Source: Polyangia bacterium
GTDB taxonomy: Bacteria; Myxococcota_A; Polyangia; Polyangiales; Polyangiaceae
NCBI GenBank assembly: GCA_030426145.1
Contig: JAUHZF010000023.1
Coordinates: forward strand, 1-48,838
Reading direction: 5' to 3'
Length of the DNA: 48,838 bases
This document shows, piece after piece, positions 24,702 to 34,046 of the stretch (the stretch's first letter is position 1; the number at the start of each line of letters is the position of its first letter). The notes below the pieces were generated by a model, which had not been told where the DNA came from, ran no database searches, and worked only from the letters and a program-made list of their open reading frames with translations. Both the position numbers and the translations under genes were made by a program.

Positions 24702-26528
24702 ATGGACAGGCACGTCGTGCTGATGCTCGCCGCATCGCTACTGGGCGCATTGACGTTCGTGGCATCGGCGCGGGCTCAGGACGCGCCCCCGGCCGAGGAT
24801 TCGGAGGAGCCACCCAGCGAGGGCTCGCCGAAGCCCGCCGAAGACGAGAAGCTCGCCCGCGCGAAGGAGCTGTTTCGCAGGGCGGATGCCCTGCGCCTGG
24901 CGGGAGATTGCGCTAACGCCCTCCCCATCTACGCCGCGTCACGTGACCTCGTGGCCAGTGTGCCGAACACGCTCAACGCCGCCATCTGTGCGGCCAAGAC
25001 CGAGCGCGGTGGGGAGGCGCTCGAGCTCTACGCTAGCCTGCTCGCCGGCCATCGCGATCAGCTCACCGAAGACGAGTTGCGCAGCGTGCAGGCCGAGATG
25101 ACGCGGCTCCGCGCCGCGCTGGGCCAGCTCGACGTATCGGGTGAACCGGGCGCATTGCTCGTGGTCGATGGTCGGCGACGGGGTGAGCTTCCCCTCATCG
25201 GCCCCATCTACGTTCGACCTGGCGCCCAGGAGGTTCGGGTCGTCAAACAGGGATACGAGCCCCTGGTGACGACGGTGGCCGTTCGCAAAGGCGAGATGAC
25301 CAGGCTCCAGGCGTCGCTGCGACCCCTGACCGCGTCGGGTCGGGTGGTCGTCGAGGCGCCGTCGGGGGCAGAGCTCTGGGTCGATGGTTCTCCGGTGGGA
25401 CAGCTGCCCTTCGATGGCCTCTTCGCCCCGGGCAAACACGTCTACCAGGTCATCGACGATGGCCTCGGGTCGCCGCTGGCTTCGATGACGGTGGTGGTGG
25501 GCCAGACGGTGCAGCTCAACCCTCAGCTGACGCCCTTGGGACCGACCGTGACCATTGCCACGCAGCCACCGGAGGCGGCCCTGGTGGTGAATGGGGTGCC
25601 GGTCGGTGATGGCCGCTGGCAGGGGCGCTTGCCCGCGGGTGAGGTCGTCGTCGAAGCGAGGTCCGAGGGCTACGTCGCGGCGCGCCGCACGGTGACGCTG
25701 GCGGCTAGCGGCACCCTGCAGCGGATCGACGTCACGCTCGAGGTCGACCGCACGCATCCGCGCTGGGCGCAGGTCGAAGAAGGCCCCGGAGGACGCTTCT
25801 GGCTCGAAGCCGTGGGCGGCGTCGTGGTGGGACCCGGTCTCGAAGGCGGGGCGGCATCGAGCTGTGCGTCGGCCGTGGCGTGCGACACGTCGACGCTGCT
25901 CGGCTGGGGGCTCGGCCTGCGGGCCGGCTACGAGCTGCCATTCAAGCTCAGCATCGAGCTCTCCGGGGGATACGTCGCGATGGGCCAGGATCTGACACGC
26001 ACCCTGCGTGATCCTTTCATCGACGCGGCTGGTCAGGAGCAGGTGGTCGACTACCAGCTTCGCGATCAGCGCCGGCTACGCGGCGGCTATCTGCTGGGTG
26101 GGGTCGGCTATCGACTCCCGGTCATCGATGGCTTCGAGGTTCGTGGCCACGTCGGGCTCGGGCCGGTGTTCCTGTCGGGCCGCGATGTCGTTTCCGGCGC
26201 AGCACTGCTCGGCGACCAGGGCGACCCCGTCGGGGTCATCGGCTCGGGCGACGCTCACGTCAGTGTGGGTCTGCTCGTCGCGCCGAGCTTGGACTTCGGC
26301 ATCGACCTCGACCCGTTCGTCTTCGGCTTGGGCGTTCAGGCTTTCGTGGTGCCGCTCGACGGCGCCAGCAGCGAGCTCGGTGACGTGGTTCAGCTCGACG
26401 ACTGTAATCCCTCGGCGCAGCCCACCGACGCGGCCTGTGCGCCGAACGAGAGCCTGGTCGGTGACGAAGCGCTCTACGGTCCTCACGTGAGCTTCATGCC
26501 CCAGCTTCACGCGGGCTATCGGTTCTGA
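24702..26528 (+). CDS. PEGA-repeat outer-membrane protein
   Basis: A 608-residue exported protein. The signal peptide ends ASARA-QD at about residue 25. Residues 45-140 are a TPR-like helical region (ARAKELFRRADALRLAGDCA), followed by three PEGA-type beta repeats (about 142-212, 213-280 and 283-350; for example GALLVVDGRRRGELPL and AELWVDGSPVGQLPF). The last about 230 residues alternate as a small beta-barrel and end AGYRF, with the C-terminal Phe typical of outer-membrane proteins. This architecture is common in myxobacteria and is thought to link envelope layers. The 3' end overlaps the convergent gene by 13 bp. Confidence 0.85.
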   Translation: MDRHVVLMLAASLLGALTFVASARAQDAPPAEDSEEPPSEGSPKPAEDEKLARAKELFRRADALRLAGDCANALPIYAASRDLVASVPNTLNAAICAAKTERGGEALELYASLLAGHRDQLTEDELRSVQAEMTRLRAALGQLDVSGEPGALLVVDGRRRGELPLIGPIYVRPGAQEVRVVKQGYEPLVTTVAVRKGEMTRLQASLRPLTASGRVVVEAPSGAELWVDGSPVGQLPFDGLFAPGKHVYQVIDDGLGSPLASMTVVVGQTVQLNPQLTPLGPTVTIATQPPEAALVVNGVPVGDGRWQGRLPAGEVVVEARSEGYVAARRTVTLAASGTLQRIDVTLEVDRTHPRWAQVEEGPGGRFWLEAVGGVVVGPGLEGGAASSCASAVACDTSTLLGWGLGLRAGYELPFKLSIELSGGYVAMGQDLTRTLRDPFIDAAGQEQVVDYQLRDQRRLRGGYLLGGVGYRLPVIDGFEVRGHVGLGPVFLSGRDVVSGAALLGDQGDPVGVIGSGDAHVSVGLLVAPSLDFGIDLDPFVFGLGVQAFVVPLDGASSELGDVVQLDDCNPSAQPTDAACAPNESLVGDEALYGPHVSFMPQLHAGYRF

Positions 26529-28672
26529 CGGCGGCGCCGCGCGAGGGCGGTCAAAGCGAGCAGCCACCATCCCGCTCGCGACGAGCTCGAGGGCGACAGC
26601 CGGCACGCGCAGCCGACGTCCGTGACCGGCACTTCGCCTGGCTCGACGCAACGGCCCAATGCCGTGCAACGATAGCCATCGATGCACTGGGCGGTCGTGG
26701 TGCAATCGCGAGGGCAGGTGTCGGCGTCGTTGCATCGATAGGGAGCGCAGTCGATCGTATCCCCACCGGGCTCGGTGATCACCGAACCATCACATTGTGT
26801 ATCGTCGCGGACACACGCGAGGTTGCGGCACACGAACCCGCCCACGCAGTCGTCATCGACCTCGCAGGCGCTTCGACACGCGTCGTCGCCGCATCGATAG
26901 GGGGCGCATTCGGTGCTCGCGGTGGGCTGACAGGTCGTCTCGACGCCGTCGCAGGCGAAGCCGCTCAGAGCGAGCCCCTCGTTGCACTGGTCGGCAGGGC
27001 AGGCCGCTTTCGACGGTCGAGGCGCTCCCGTCACCGCAGTGCAGGTTCCTTCACTGCCGGCGACGTCGCAGGCTAGGCACTGGTCCTCGCACGCGGTGTC
27101 GCAGCAGACACCATCGACGCATTGGGCCGAGAGGCAGTGGGTGTTGCTCGTGCAGCTAGCCCCGAGCTCGCCGTCGGGCACGCAGCTCTGGCCCTCGCAG
27201 TGGTGCGTGGCGGCGCAGTTGCCGTCGTTGTTGCAGGTCGTGGGGCAAGCGAGGTCCCCGCCGTTGCACAGATAGGGGCCGCAAGCGGGATCGGACGTGC
27301 CGAGGGCTTGAGGGCGGCACTCGCCTTCGAAGCCGGCCGCGTCGCACTGTCCGCATGCGCCGCAGCGGGTGTCGCAGCAGAACTGATCGGTGCAGAACTC
27401 GGTGGGACATGCACTGTCGAGCGCGCATCGTTCTCCAACCCAGGCGTAGAGGAAGGCGGCGCCTCCGGCGACCTCGGAGACGGCGCTGACGAATCGGCCC
27501 TCGTGCATGGCGACCTTATCGCCGAGCTCCGTGAAGAGGCTCGGGGCCACGGGGCTGAGGAAGAAATCCCCACTTGCCCAGTTGGTTCCGGTGCGCTCGT
27601 ACGTGAGGATCTGGCCCGCGCTCTGATAGCGCCGATCGCCCATCACCAGATGATCGCCGTCGATGGCGAGGGAGCTCAGCTCCTTCTGGCTCGGCATGAT
27701 GTGGAAGAGTGGCAGTGTGGCTTCGGGGTTGAGCCAGCTTCCTAGCGCGAAGCGAAACACGTGGGCGCGACCATCGGTGGCCCCACCTTCGTCGGCGATG
27801 ACCAACGTGTCGCCGTCGAGATCGAGCTCGACCCCGAGGCGATCGTTGGTGGAGGGGACCGTCAACGCGATGGTCTCCGGTGAGCCCCAGACGCCGTTGG
27901 TGCGCGTGAACACGTCGACGCGCCCCGCCTCGTTCACCGGGTTGTCGTCATAGAGAGGACTTCCGACGACGAGCGTGTCACCCGACAGCGCGAGGCGTTG
28001 CCCAAAGCGCGCTCCGGCCTGCATGCCCGAGAGCGTCTGCTCGTGGAGCCATTGTCCCCCCGAGAAGATGTAGACGTAGACCTCGCCGTTGGTCGAATTG
28101 GGGGCACCCACCGCGATGGTGCCGCCGTCGGCGGCGACGGCAGAACCGAACCGCGCTCCGGCGGTGAGGCCGGGGGTGTCGGTGAGCTTCGCGCCGAAGT
28201 CCCACACGCCGCCCGTGCGTCGGTAGACCCACGCCGCGCCAGCGTTGTTGCCGTGGAGCGCGTCGTCGAAGTCGGCGGCCCCCACCACGAGGGTGTCGTT
28301 GGAGAAGGAGACGGCTTCGCCGAAGCGGTCTGGCGTCGAGAGTCCCGGCGGCGCGAAGATGGTCGTGACGCTCCAGACACCGGCCGTTCGATTGAGCACG
28401 ACGACCCGCTGCGCGCTGTTCGCGTCGCCGATGACGATGGTGTCACCTTCGATGTCGACGTCGGCGCCATAGGTGCCGGCGCCTGCGGGCCGCGGGAGCT
28501 CGAGCTGCTCGACCCAGTGGCCCATGGGGTTGTTGATGGGCGGAGGGAGCTCCCCCGGCGCGTCTGCGGGCTCGGCCGCGGGCGCTGCGGGATCGTCGGG
28601 CACGTCGTCAGCGGGCCAGCAGGCCACGGCCGATAGGGTGAGAGCCGCAAAGACGAGAGAGCGCGTTACCAT
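26516..28672 (-). CDS. FG-GAP-like propeller lipoprotein with MYXO-CTERM-like tail
   Basis: A 718-residue surface protein. The N-terminus is a lipoprotein signal (ALTLSAVAC). Residues about 50-400 contain repeated blades (DRFGEAVSFSNDTLVVGA, ARFGSAVAADGGTIAVGA) typical of FG-GAP/integrin-like propellers. Residues about 405-690 are Cys-rich EGF-like or defensin-like repeats (CCDTRCGACGQCDAAG, CCDTACEDQCLACD). The end is Cys-x-Cys, a hydrophobic helix (AGWWLLALTALA) and RRRRQNR, a MYXO-CTERM-type sorting signal. Its ATG overlaps the end of the upstream kinase gene by 7 bp, so the two form an operon. It carries both a lipobox and a sorting tail, which is unusual. Confidence 0.88.
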   Translation of the reverse strand: MVTRSLVFAALTLSAVACWPADDVPDDPAAPAAEPADAPGELPPPINNPMGHWVEQLELPRPAGAGTYGADVDIEGDTIVIGDANSAQRVVVLNRTAGVWSVTTIFAPPGLSTPDRFGEAVSFSNDTLVVGAADFDDALHGNNAGAAWVYRRTGGVWDFGAKLTDTPGLTAGARFGSAVAADGGTIAVGAPNSTNGEVYVYIFSGGQWLHEQTLSGMQAGARFGQRLALSGDTLVVGSPLYDDNPVNEAGRVDVFTRTNGVWGSPETIALTVPSTNDRLGVELDLDGDTLVIADEGGATDGRAHVFRFALGSWLNPEATLPLFHIMPSQKELSSLAIDGDHLVMGDRRYQSAGQILTYERTGTNWASGDFFLSPVAPSLFTELGDKVAMHEGRFVSAVSEVAGGAAFLYAWVGERCALDSACPTEFCTDQFCCDTRCGACGQCDAAGFEGECRPQALGTSDPACGPYLCNGGDLACPTTCNNDGNCAATHHCEGQSCVPDGELGASCTSNTHCLSAQCVDGVCCDTACEDQCLACDVAGSEGTCTAVTGAPRPSKAACPADQCNEGLALSGFACDGVETTCQPTASTECAPYRCGDDACRSACEVDDDCVGGFVCRNLACVRDDTQCDGSVITEPGGDTIDCAPYRCNDADTCPRDCTTTAQCIDGYRCTALGRCVEPGEVPVTDVGCACRLSPSSSSRAGWWLLALTALARRRRQNR

Positions 28673-29994
28673 TGGGAGCGTGCTTTGGGCGAGTCGACGG
28701 AAGGCGAGCTGGTGGTTGCGGGCGCCACACGAGGCCGAGGCGCGGGTACCTTAGGCTGGAGCTCGGGTGCCGTCGCCATACTGGGGGAGGGGGCACTCGC
28801 CGTGGTGGTGGTGCTCGGCGTACTCGAAGGAGCGGGCGCGACGACGACGGACGAAGAGGCTTCTGCCGGGGGAGGCGGCGCGGAGCTGGCCGGCGTGGCG
28901 CTGGCGGCGGGCCCCTCCTGTTCACCCCGGGAAAGGCCGAGTCCCACCCCTCCCACCACGAGGATCGCCACGGCGGCAGGCCACCAGCGACGTTCGACGG
29001 GCACGGGCCGCTCGATGCTGGTGGGGGTGGTGGTGTCGCTCTGGGCCGCCGACGTCTCGAGGAGGAGTGTGGGTTTGTCGGCGAAGGCGGGGACCTCGGG
29101 TTCAGGTGTGGATGGCGCCGCCACCGCGGACGGCGCGGAGGATTGTGCCGGAGGGGCCGCGACGAGGGCTTCGGCGAAGCCCGCGGCCAAGGTCGCGGCG
29201 TCGTCGAATCGCGCCTTGGGGTCGGGGTTCAGCGACCTCGCGAAGAAGCTGTCGATCGCCGTCGGTAGCGAGGCGTCGACGCTGGTGGGGGCGGGAAAGT
29301 CGCCCGCGTGCACGGCTAGGCTGAGCGCACCGACGGTCTCTCCTTCGAAGGGCAATCGCCCCAGGAGGCATGCGTAGGCGATGACGGTCAGGCCCCAGAG
29401 GTCGGCGCGGTGGTCGATGTCGCGCGGGCTGATGAACTGCTCGGGGCTCATGTAATAGGGCGTGCCCATCAAGGCGCCGGTATCGGTCAGCGCGAGGTCG
29501 TCGCGGGTATGTTTGGCGATACCGAAGTCGAGCACCTTCACGAAGGGGGCCCCTGCCGCGTCGGCGACGTAGACGTTGGCGGGTTTGAGGTCGCGGTGCA
29601 CGATGCCCTGGTCGTGGGCGGCGGTGAGCGCGCGGCCAATTTGTGTCACGACCTCGGTGGTCTCGTCGCGCGTCAGACCCTCGCTTTGAATGCGGTCGAG
29701 CAGCGTCTCGCCGCGAAGGTATTCCATGACGAGGAAGGGTTGGCCCTCGTCGGTCTCCCCCACGTCGAAGACCCGTACGACGTGGGGGCTGTCGAGCGAC
29801 GCCACCCCGCGGGCCTCGCGCTCGAACCGATGGCGAGCGTCGGTGGATGCGAGGTCGGCGCGTAGGAGCTTCACGGCGACGCGGCTCGAGAGAAGCTCGT
29901 TTTCGGCGAGCCACACGCTGCCCATGGCCCCCTGCCCGAGCGCTTCGAGGAGGCGGTACTTGCCGCCGAGGACCGTGCCCGCCTTCAAGCTCAT
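28666..29994 (-). CDS. Membrane Ser/Thr protein kinase (STK)
   Basis: A 442-residue PknB-like kinase. Gly loop GQGAMGSVW (20-28), Lys42, HRDLKPAN (133-140), DFG (157-159) and GTPYYMSPEQ are all intact, so it should be active. A single membrane helix (about 338-355, WWPAAVAILVVGG) separates it from an outside tail rich in Pro, Ser, Ala and Thr. The start MSLKAGTVLGGKYRLLE at 29994 begins the domain; frame sequence further upstream is the shadow of the divergent lipoprotein gene. The downstream FG-GAP lipoprotein overlaps it by 7 bp and may be its signalling partner. Confidence 0.94.
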   Translation of the reverse strand: MSLKAGTVLGGKYRLLEALGQGAMGSVWLAENELLSSRVAVKLLRADLASTDARHRFEREARGVASLDSPHVVRVFDVGETDEGQPFLVMEYLRGETLLDRIQSEGLTRDETTEVVTQIGRALTAAHDQGIVHRDLKPANVYVADAAGAPFVKVLDFGIAKHTRDDLALTDTGALMGTPYYMSPEQFISPRDIDHRADLWGLTVIAYACLLGRLPFEGETVGALSLAVHAGDFPAPTSVDASLPTAIDSFFARSLNPDPKARFDDAATLAAGFAEALVAAPPAQSSAPSAVAAPSTPEPEVPAFADKPTLLLETSAAQSDTTTPTSIERPVPVERRWWPAAVAILVVGGVGLGLSRGEQEGPAASATPASSAPPPPAEASSSVVVAPAPSSTPSTTTTASAPSPSMATAPELQPKVPAPRPRVAPATTSSPSVDSPKARSQW

Positions 29995-30081
29995 CCGAGC
30001 GCATCTTAACGCATGATGTGGTCGACGGTGGTTATGGGCTGAGTGGGGTAGCTCGGCTGCGCATTCGACGTAGGATGCGGC

Positions 30082-31017
30082 ATGAAGCGCGCCCTCTTGC
30101 TCTGTGCACTGCTGCTCTCGACCCCCGCCTGCGACAAGGCCAAGGAGGCCGTGGCGGGGAACACCGGGCCCATCTCCGCCGACTGGACCGAGGCCTACCA
30201 GATGAACGTGGAAGGTCTCGACGAAGCCGAGGCCAGCTTCCACATGGTGGGCAGCAACCGCGACGGCAAAGACCCCCTCGTGATGAACGCCTACTTCAAC
30301 AACTTCCCGCCTGGCACCGAGGTGATCGTGGGGGAAACCAAGAAGAAGGTGAGCGACTCGGGCTACCTGAGCATGGAGATCGACATGCGCGCCTTCTTGG
30401 GCAAGCTGCCCGTCGACAAGGCGAACAAGGAGATCGACCTCGGCATGGACATCGAGATCCGCGTGCCCGAACGCGAGCCGCTCGAGACCAAGCTTCCGGC
30501 GCAGAAGGTGGCGGGCGACCTCGCCGCGGCCTTCGCGCGGGTTCGCGACCGGCCGGTGAAGTTCGAGGGTGAGCCCGAGCCTTCGGGCAAGGCGAAGAGC
30601 CTCGTCGCCGTCGAGGCCGACACCGGCTTCAGCGACTTCACCGTCATGGGACCGGCGGAGAAGGTATGGGACATCGATCTCGTCGGTGTCTACGAGAAGA
30701 GCAAGTCGGCGCGCACGAAGGAGTGCGGGGGCTACAAGAAGATCAAGGGCAAGGTCACGGTCGAGATGATCGACTACAAGGTCGCGCTCTACGATCGCCG
30801 CACCGGGGAACGACAGGCAGAGCACCGCGTCCTCGCGAAGGAGGAGTGCCCCATGTTCATCACGTACGACAAGGAGACCAAGAAGGCCTCCAAGTACGCC
30901 GACGAGAAGGACGTGCACCGCTGGCTTCGCGAACAGCTCCAGGGCGAAGGAAAGAAGGACGACGCAGAGGAGAGCGGCGCCGAGAAGAACGCCGAGGGCA
31001 AAAAGAACGAGGGGTGA
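30082..31017 (+). CDS. Predicted lipoprotein, function unknown
   Basis: A 311-residue protein with lipoprotein signal MKRALLLCALLLSTPAC. The mature part begins with a Lys-rich helix, has a beta-rich body with two cysteines (KECGGYKKIKGK, KEECPMF) and ends in a highly charged Lys/Glu tail (GEGKKDDAEESGAEKNAEGK). No family is recognised. It is divergent from the STK gene 87 bp away and convergent, with a 23-bp gap, with the aminotransferase. Confidence 0.8.
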   Translation: MKRALLLCALLLSTPACDKAKEAVAGNTGPISADWTEAYQMNVEGLDEAEASFHMVGSNRDGKDPLVMNAYFNNFPPGTEVIVGETKKKVSDSGYLSMEIDMRAFLGKLPVDKANKEIDLGMDIEIRVPEREPLETKLPAQKVAGDLAAAFARVRDRPVKFEGEPEPSGKAKSLVAVEADTGFSDFTVMGPAEKVWDIDLVGVYEKSKSARTKECGGYKKIKGKVTVEMIDYKVALYDRRTGERQAEHRVLAKEECPMFITYDKETKKASKYADEKDVHRWLREQLQGEGKKDDAEESGAEKNAEGKKNEG

Positions 31018-31040
31018 TCGCGCGCGGGCGCCGACCGGGA

Positions 31041-32303
31041 TCAGAGCACGGTTCGGATGCGGTCGAGGGCCACGTCGAGCGCCTGGTCGTCGATGCCGGC
31101 GTAGCAGAGGCGGAAGAAGCCGGGCTCGGGAATTCGACATGCACGGCCAGGCGTGAGGTTGACGGCGGCTTCGTCGAGTAGGCGGCGCCAGAGGGTGTGC
31201 TCCGCTTCGAAGGTGGGCGCTTCGAGGCGGTCACGGAGGTCACACAGCAAGAAGAAACACGCGTCGGCCTCCAGGTATCGGATCCCGGCCTCGTCGAGCT
31301 TGGTGGTGAGGCGACGGTAGGTCAGGCGCAGGTCGTCGCGCATGTCGGATACGAAGGCGTCGACCGCATCGGCGTCGTTGACGAAGGCCGAGAGCAGCTG
31401 CTGGCTGTGGCCCGAGCATGCGCCCCAGTAGGCGAGCTGGTCGACGGCCCGAACGACCGCTTCGTTTTCACTCACGAGCACACCGCACCGGAGGCCGCTG
31501 GCGCCGAAGTCCTTGCTGAAGGCCCACACGATGTGAGCGTTTTCGCCCAGCGATGGACGCACCGAAGCGATGCTGCGGAAGGGTCGCTCCCCGAAGGCAG
31601 TGAGGGCGTAGATCTCGTCGAAGACGACGTGGATCCCCTTGTCGACGGCCCAGTCGTAGACGGCGCCCACCGCCTCCGCGGAGGCGACGTGGCCCAGTGG
31701 GTTGTCGGGGTTGGTGAAGAGCAGCGCCTTCACCGGGCGCGGGCAGGCGTCGTAGGCGCGCTCGAGGCCTTCGACGGTGAGGGCGAAGCCGTCTTCTTCA
31801 CGTCGATGCACAGGGTGGATGAGCAGGTCGTCGCGCGTCTCGAGGTCGGCCCAGAAGCCGGCGTAGCTCGGCGTAGGCACCAGAACCGCGTCGCCGGGGT
31901 CACCGAGGGTGAAGAAGAGCTGCTCGAGGATGGTGCCCGCCCCGGCGAGCACCACCAGGTGCTCGGGGGCGAAGGTGCGGCCGAGGAAAGCCCGCCCGAG
32001 GTAGTCGGCGAGGTGACGCCGGAAGGTCACGTTGCCGACCATGGCGTCGTAGCCGAGGCTGCCCGTCGTCACCTGAGGCACGTAGCGATGGAGCCGGCCC
32101 AGCAGGTCATCGGTGCGGCGGGCGTTCTCGGCGATGCAGAGCGGGATGTAGCCATCGGGACGGGTGTCCGGGTGGTAGCCGTCCTCGGCGCGCCGGAAGT
32201 GCTCGAGGATGTACTCAGCGAGGGGGGGCGCATCGACGAGCGCCTGCGCACGTTGGGAGAGGGCGGGCATGGCCGGAAGCTGACCGATGCGGAGCGCGTC
32301 CAC
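31041..32303 (-). CDS. PLP-dependent aminotransferase class I/II (ACC synthase-like)
   Basis: A 420-residue fold-type I PLP enzyme. Key sites: aromatic stacking region LVVLAGAGTILEQLF, NPDNPLG (198-204), DEIYA (229-233) and the Schiff-base Lys264 in SKDFGASGLRCG. The overall pattern (PLCIAENA, GSLGYDAMVGNVTFRRHLA) is closest to the 1-aminocyclopropane-1-carboxylate synthase-like group of aminotransferases, but bacterial members are mostly aminotransferases of unknown substrate, so ethylene precursor synthesis should not be assumed. The start is GTG; an ATG 12 codons on (MPALSQRAQ) is equally possible. It is divergent from the polytopic kinase gene by about 50 bp. Confidence 0.88.
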   Translation of the reverse strand: MDALRIGQLPAMPALSQRAQALVDAPPLAEYILEHFRRAEDGYHPDTRPDGYIPLCIAENARRTDDLLGRLHRYVPQVTTGSLGYDAMVGNVTFRRHLADYLGRAFLGRTFAPEHLVVLAGAGTILEQLFFTLGDPGDAVLVPTPSYAGFWADLETRDDLLIHPVHRREEDGFALTVEGLERAYDACPRPVKALLFTNPDNPLGHVASAEAVGAVYDWAVDKGIHVVFDEIYALTAFGERPFRSIASVRPSLGENAHIVWAFSKDFGASGLRCGVLVSENEAVVRAVDQLAYWGACSGHSQQLLSAFVNDADAVDAFVSDMRDDLRLTYRRLTTKLDEAGIRYLEADACFFLLCDLRDRLEAPTFEAEHTLWRRLLDEAAVNLTPGRACRIPEPGFFRLCYAGIDDQALDVALDRIRTVL

Positions 32304-32353
32304 AAGTAGGCCTTTGCGTGGGCCGGGGTGTGTGATCGTGGTACTCGGCGGGA

Positions 32354-33916
32354 ATGGAGGCGGTCGAAGATCCCCGGGCGCATCTGCAGCGTCGGGTCGC
32401 TCTCTTCGCCGGTGTGGCGGGCACCCTCTTTGCGATCATGCTGGTGGTCGACTTCTTCTTCTCGGCGGAAGGGGAGGCGACCTTCTCCACCTCCCGCCTC
32501 GCCAACCTCGCCACCGTCCTGGTGTGCTTCGGCGTGATGGCGCGCACGCGCGGCGGAGAGCGCAGCCCCGCCGAGAGTCGGGTCCTCGAGGTGGTACTCA
32601 TCTCGGTCATGGCGGTCGTGTTCGGGGGGCTGCCCGTCTTTCCCCCGGTACCGGGGGCCGGTCCCATTCTCTCCTTCTTCACCCTCATCCCCTTGTTCGT
32701 GGGGGTGTTGCTTCGGGCGGCGGTCATTCCTTCCCCCGCCTGGCTCTCGGTGGCCGTCGCGCTCGGGTGGGGCGGGATCATCACCGTCTCTGGCTACGTG
32801 GCGTGGCAGCACCATCCGGTCATCGGCCTCTTGCCCCCAGCTCAGACCAACGTTGCGCAGTGGCAGATCCCACTCTCGTTCGGCATCACGGCCACGGGGG
32901 CGGCCGCCCTCGTGGCCGCGGCGATATCGCGCATCGTGCATGGGCTCGAGACACAGGTGCGGGAGGCACGGGAGCTCGGGCCCTACGTGCTCGAGTGGAA
33001 GATCGGCGAAGGTGGGATGGGCGCGGTCTATCGCGCGCGCCATCGCTTTCTACGTCGTCCCACGGCCATCAAGCTGCTGCCCTCCGACAAAGCGGGGGAA
33101 GAAGCGGTGGCGCGCTTCGAGCGCGAGGTGCGCGAGGCGGCGCGGCTCACGCATCCGAACACGGTGCAGATCTTCGACTTCGGTCGCACCGCCGACGGCG
33201 TCTTCTACTACGCCATGGAGCACCTCGAGGGGCTTACGCTTCAGGCCTTGGTCGAAGACTTCGGGGCCATCCACCCGCCCGCGCGCGCCATCCACATTCT
33301 CGCCGCCGTGGCGGAAGCGCTCGACGAAGCCCACGCCATGGGGCTGGTCCACCGCGACATCAAGCCGGACAACATCATGCTCTGCGAGCGCGGTGGTGTG
33401 GCCGACGTGCCGAAGGTCCTCGACTACGGGCTGGTCAAGGACATGGAGGACGACAGCCGGCAGCTGAGCGCCGCGGATGTGGTGATAGGCACGCCCCTCT
33501 ACCTGGCGCCCGAGAGCGCCACCAACCCCGATGGAGTCGATGCGCGCACCGACGTCTACGCCCTCGGCGCGGTCGGCTTTTACCTTCTGGCGGGCGAACC
33601 CGTCTTCGAAGGACGAACGGCGGCCGAGGTCATCGGCCATCACCTCCACACCCCGGCGCCGGCCCTCGCCACCCTCCGCGACGACCTCGGCCCCGACCTT
33701 CCCAACGTCATCGCGCGCTGCCTCGAGAAGGACCCCGAGGACCGCTACCCCACCGCCGGGGACCTCGCCGACGCCCTTCGCCTCTGCGCCGACGTCGGAA
33801 CTTGGCGCCGTGCCGATGCCCGGGCCTGGTGGAAGAAACACCGCGACGCCATCATCGTCGCCCGCAACGCCACGCCGCAGCCCACCGAGCTCCGCATCGC
33901 ACGCCACACGGAGTGA
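32354..33916 (+). CDS. Ser/Thr kinase with N-terminal polytopic membrane domain
   Basis: A 520-residue kinase with the reversed layout to most myxobacterial STKs: five or six membrane helices come first (residues about 15-200), then the kinase domain (about 212-480). GEGGMGAVY, the Lys of TAIKLL, HRDIKPDN (about 334-341) and GTPLYLAPES are present; DFG is replaced by DYG (VLDYGLVKD), a tolerated change. The C-terminal 40 residues are basic. The membrane domain has no family I recognise and could be the sensor. No partner gene is coupled; a secreted protein follows 130 bp later. Confidence 0.93.
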   Translation: MEAVEDPRAHLQRRVALFAGVAGTLFAIMLVVDFFFSAEGEATFSTSRLANLATVLVCFGVMARTRGGERSPAESRVLEVVLISVMAVVFGGLPVFPPVPGAGPILSFFTLIPLFVGVLLRAAVIPSPAWLSVAVALGWGGIITVSGYVAWQHHPVIGLLPPAQTNVAQWQIPLSFGITATGAAALVAAAISRIVHGLETQVREARELGPYVLEWKIGEGGMGAVYRARHRFLRRPTAIKLLPSDKAGEEAVARFEREVREAARLTHPNTVQIFDFGRTADGVFYYAMEHLEGLTLQALVEDFGAIHPPARAIHILAAVAEALDEAHAMGLVHRDIKPDNIMLCERGGVADVPKVLDYGLVKDMEDDSRQLSAADVVIGTPLYLAPESATNPDGVDARTDVYALGAVGFYLLAGEPVFEGRTAAEVIGHHLHTPAPALATLRDDLGPDLPNVIARCLEKDPEDRYPTAGDLADALRLCADVGTWRRADARAWWKKHRDAIIVARNATPQPTELRIARHTE

Positions 33917-34046
33917 GGGGTAGGCGTCGCGCTCCCTCGTGGACTCAACCGACCTAGCAGGAATCCAACGTGATCCGCTACGGGTCGGGGCGCTCTTGTC
34001 TGAGGCACGGCAGCACTGCAGCCCGTCGTGCAGACAAGGAAGCAGT

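Noticed and set aside
29995..31140. In-frame upstream extension of the Ser/Thr kinase at 28666-29994
   Set aside because: The extension lies opposite the divergent lipoprotein gene and reads as its shadow (His/Leu/Val-rich); the kinase domain starts cleanly at the ATG at 29994.
31041..32303. Ethylene-precursor (ACC) synthase
   Set aside because: The fold is ACC synthase-like, but bacterial members of this group are mostly aminotransferases of unknown substrate; there is no supporting pathway gene nearby.
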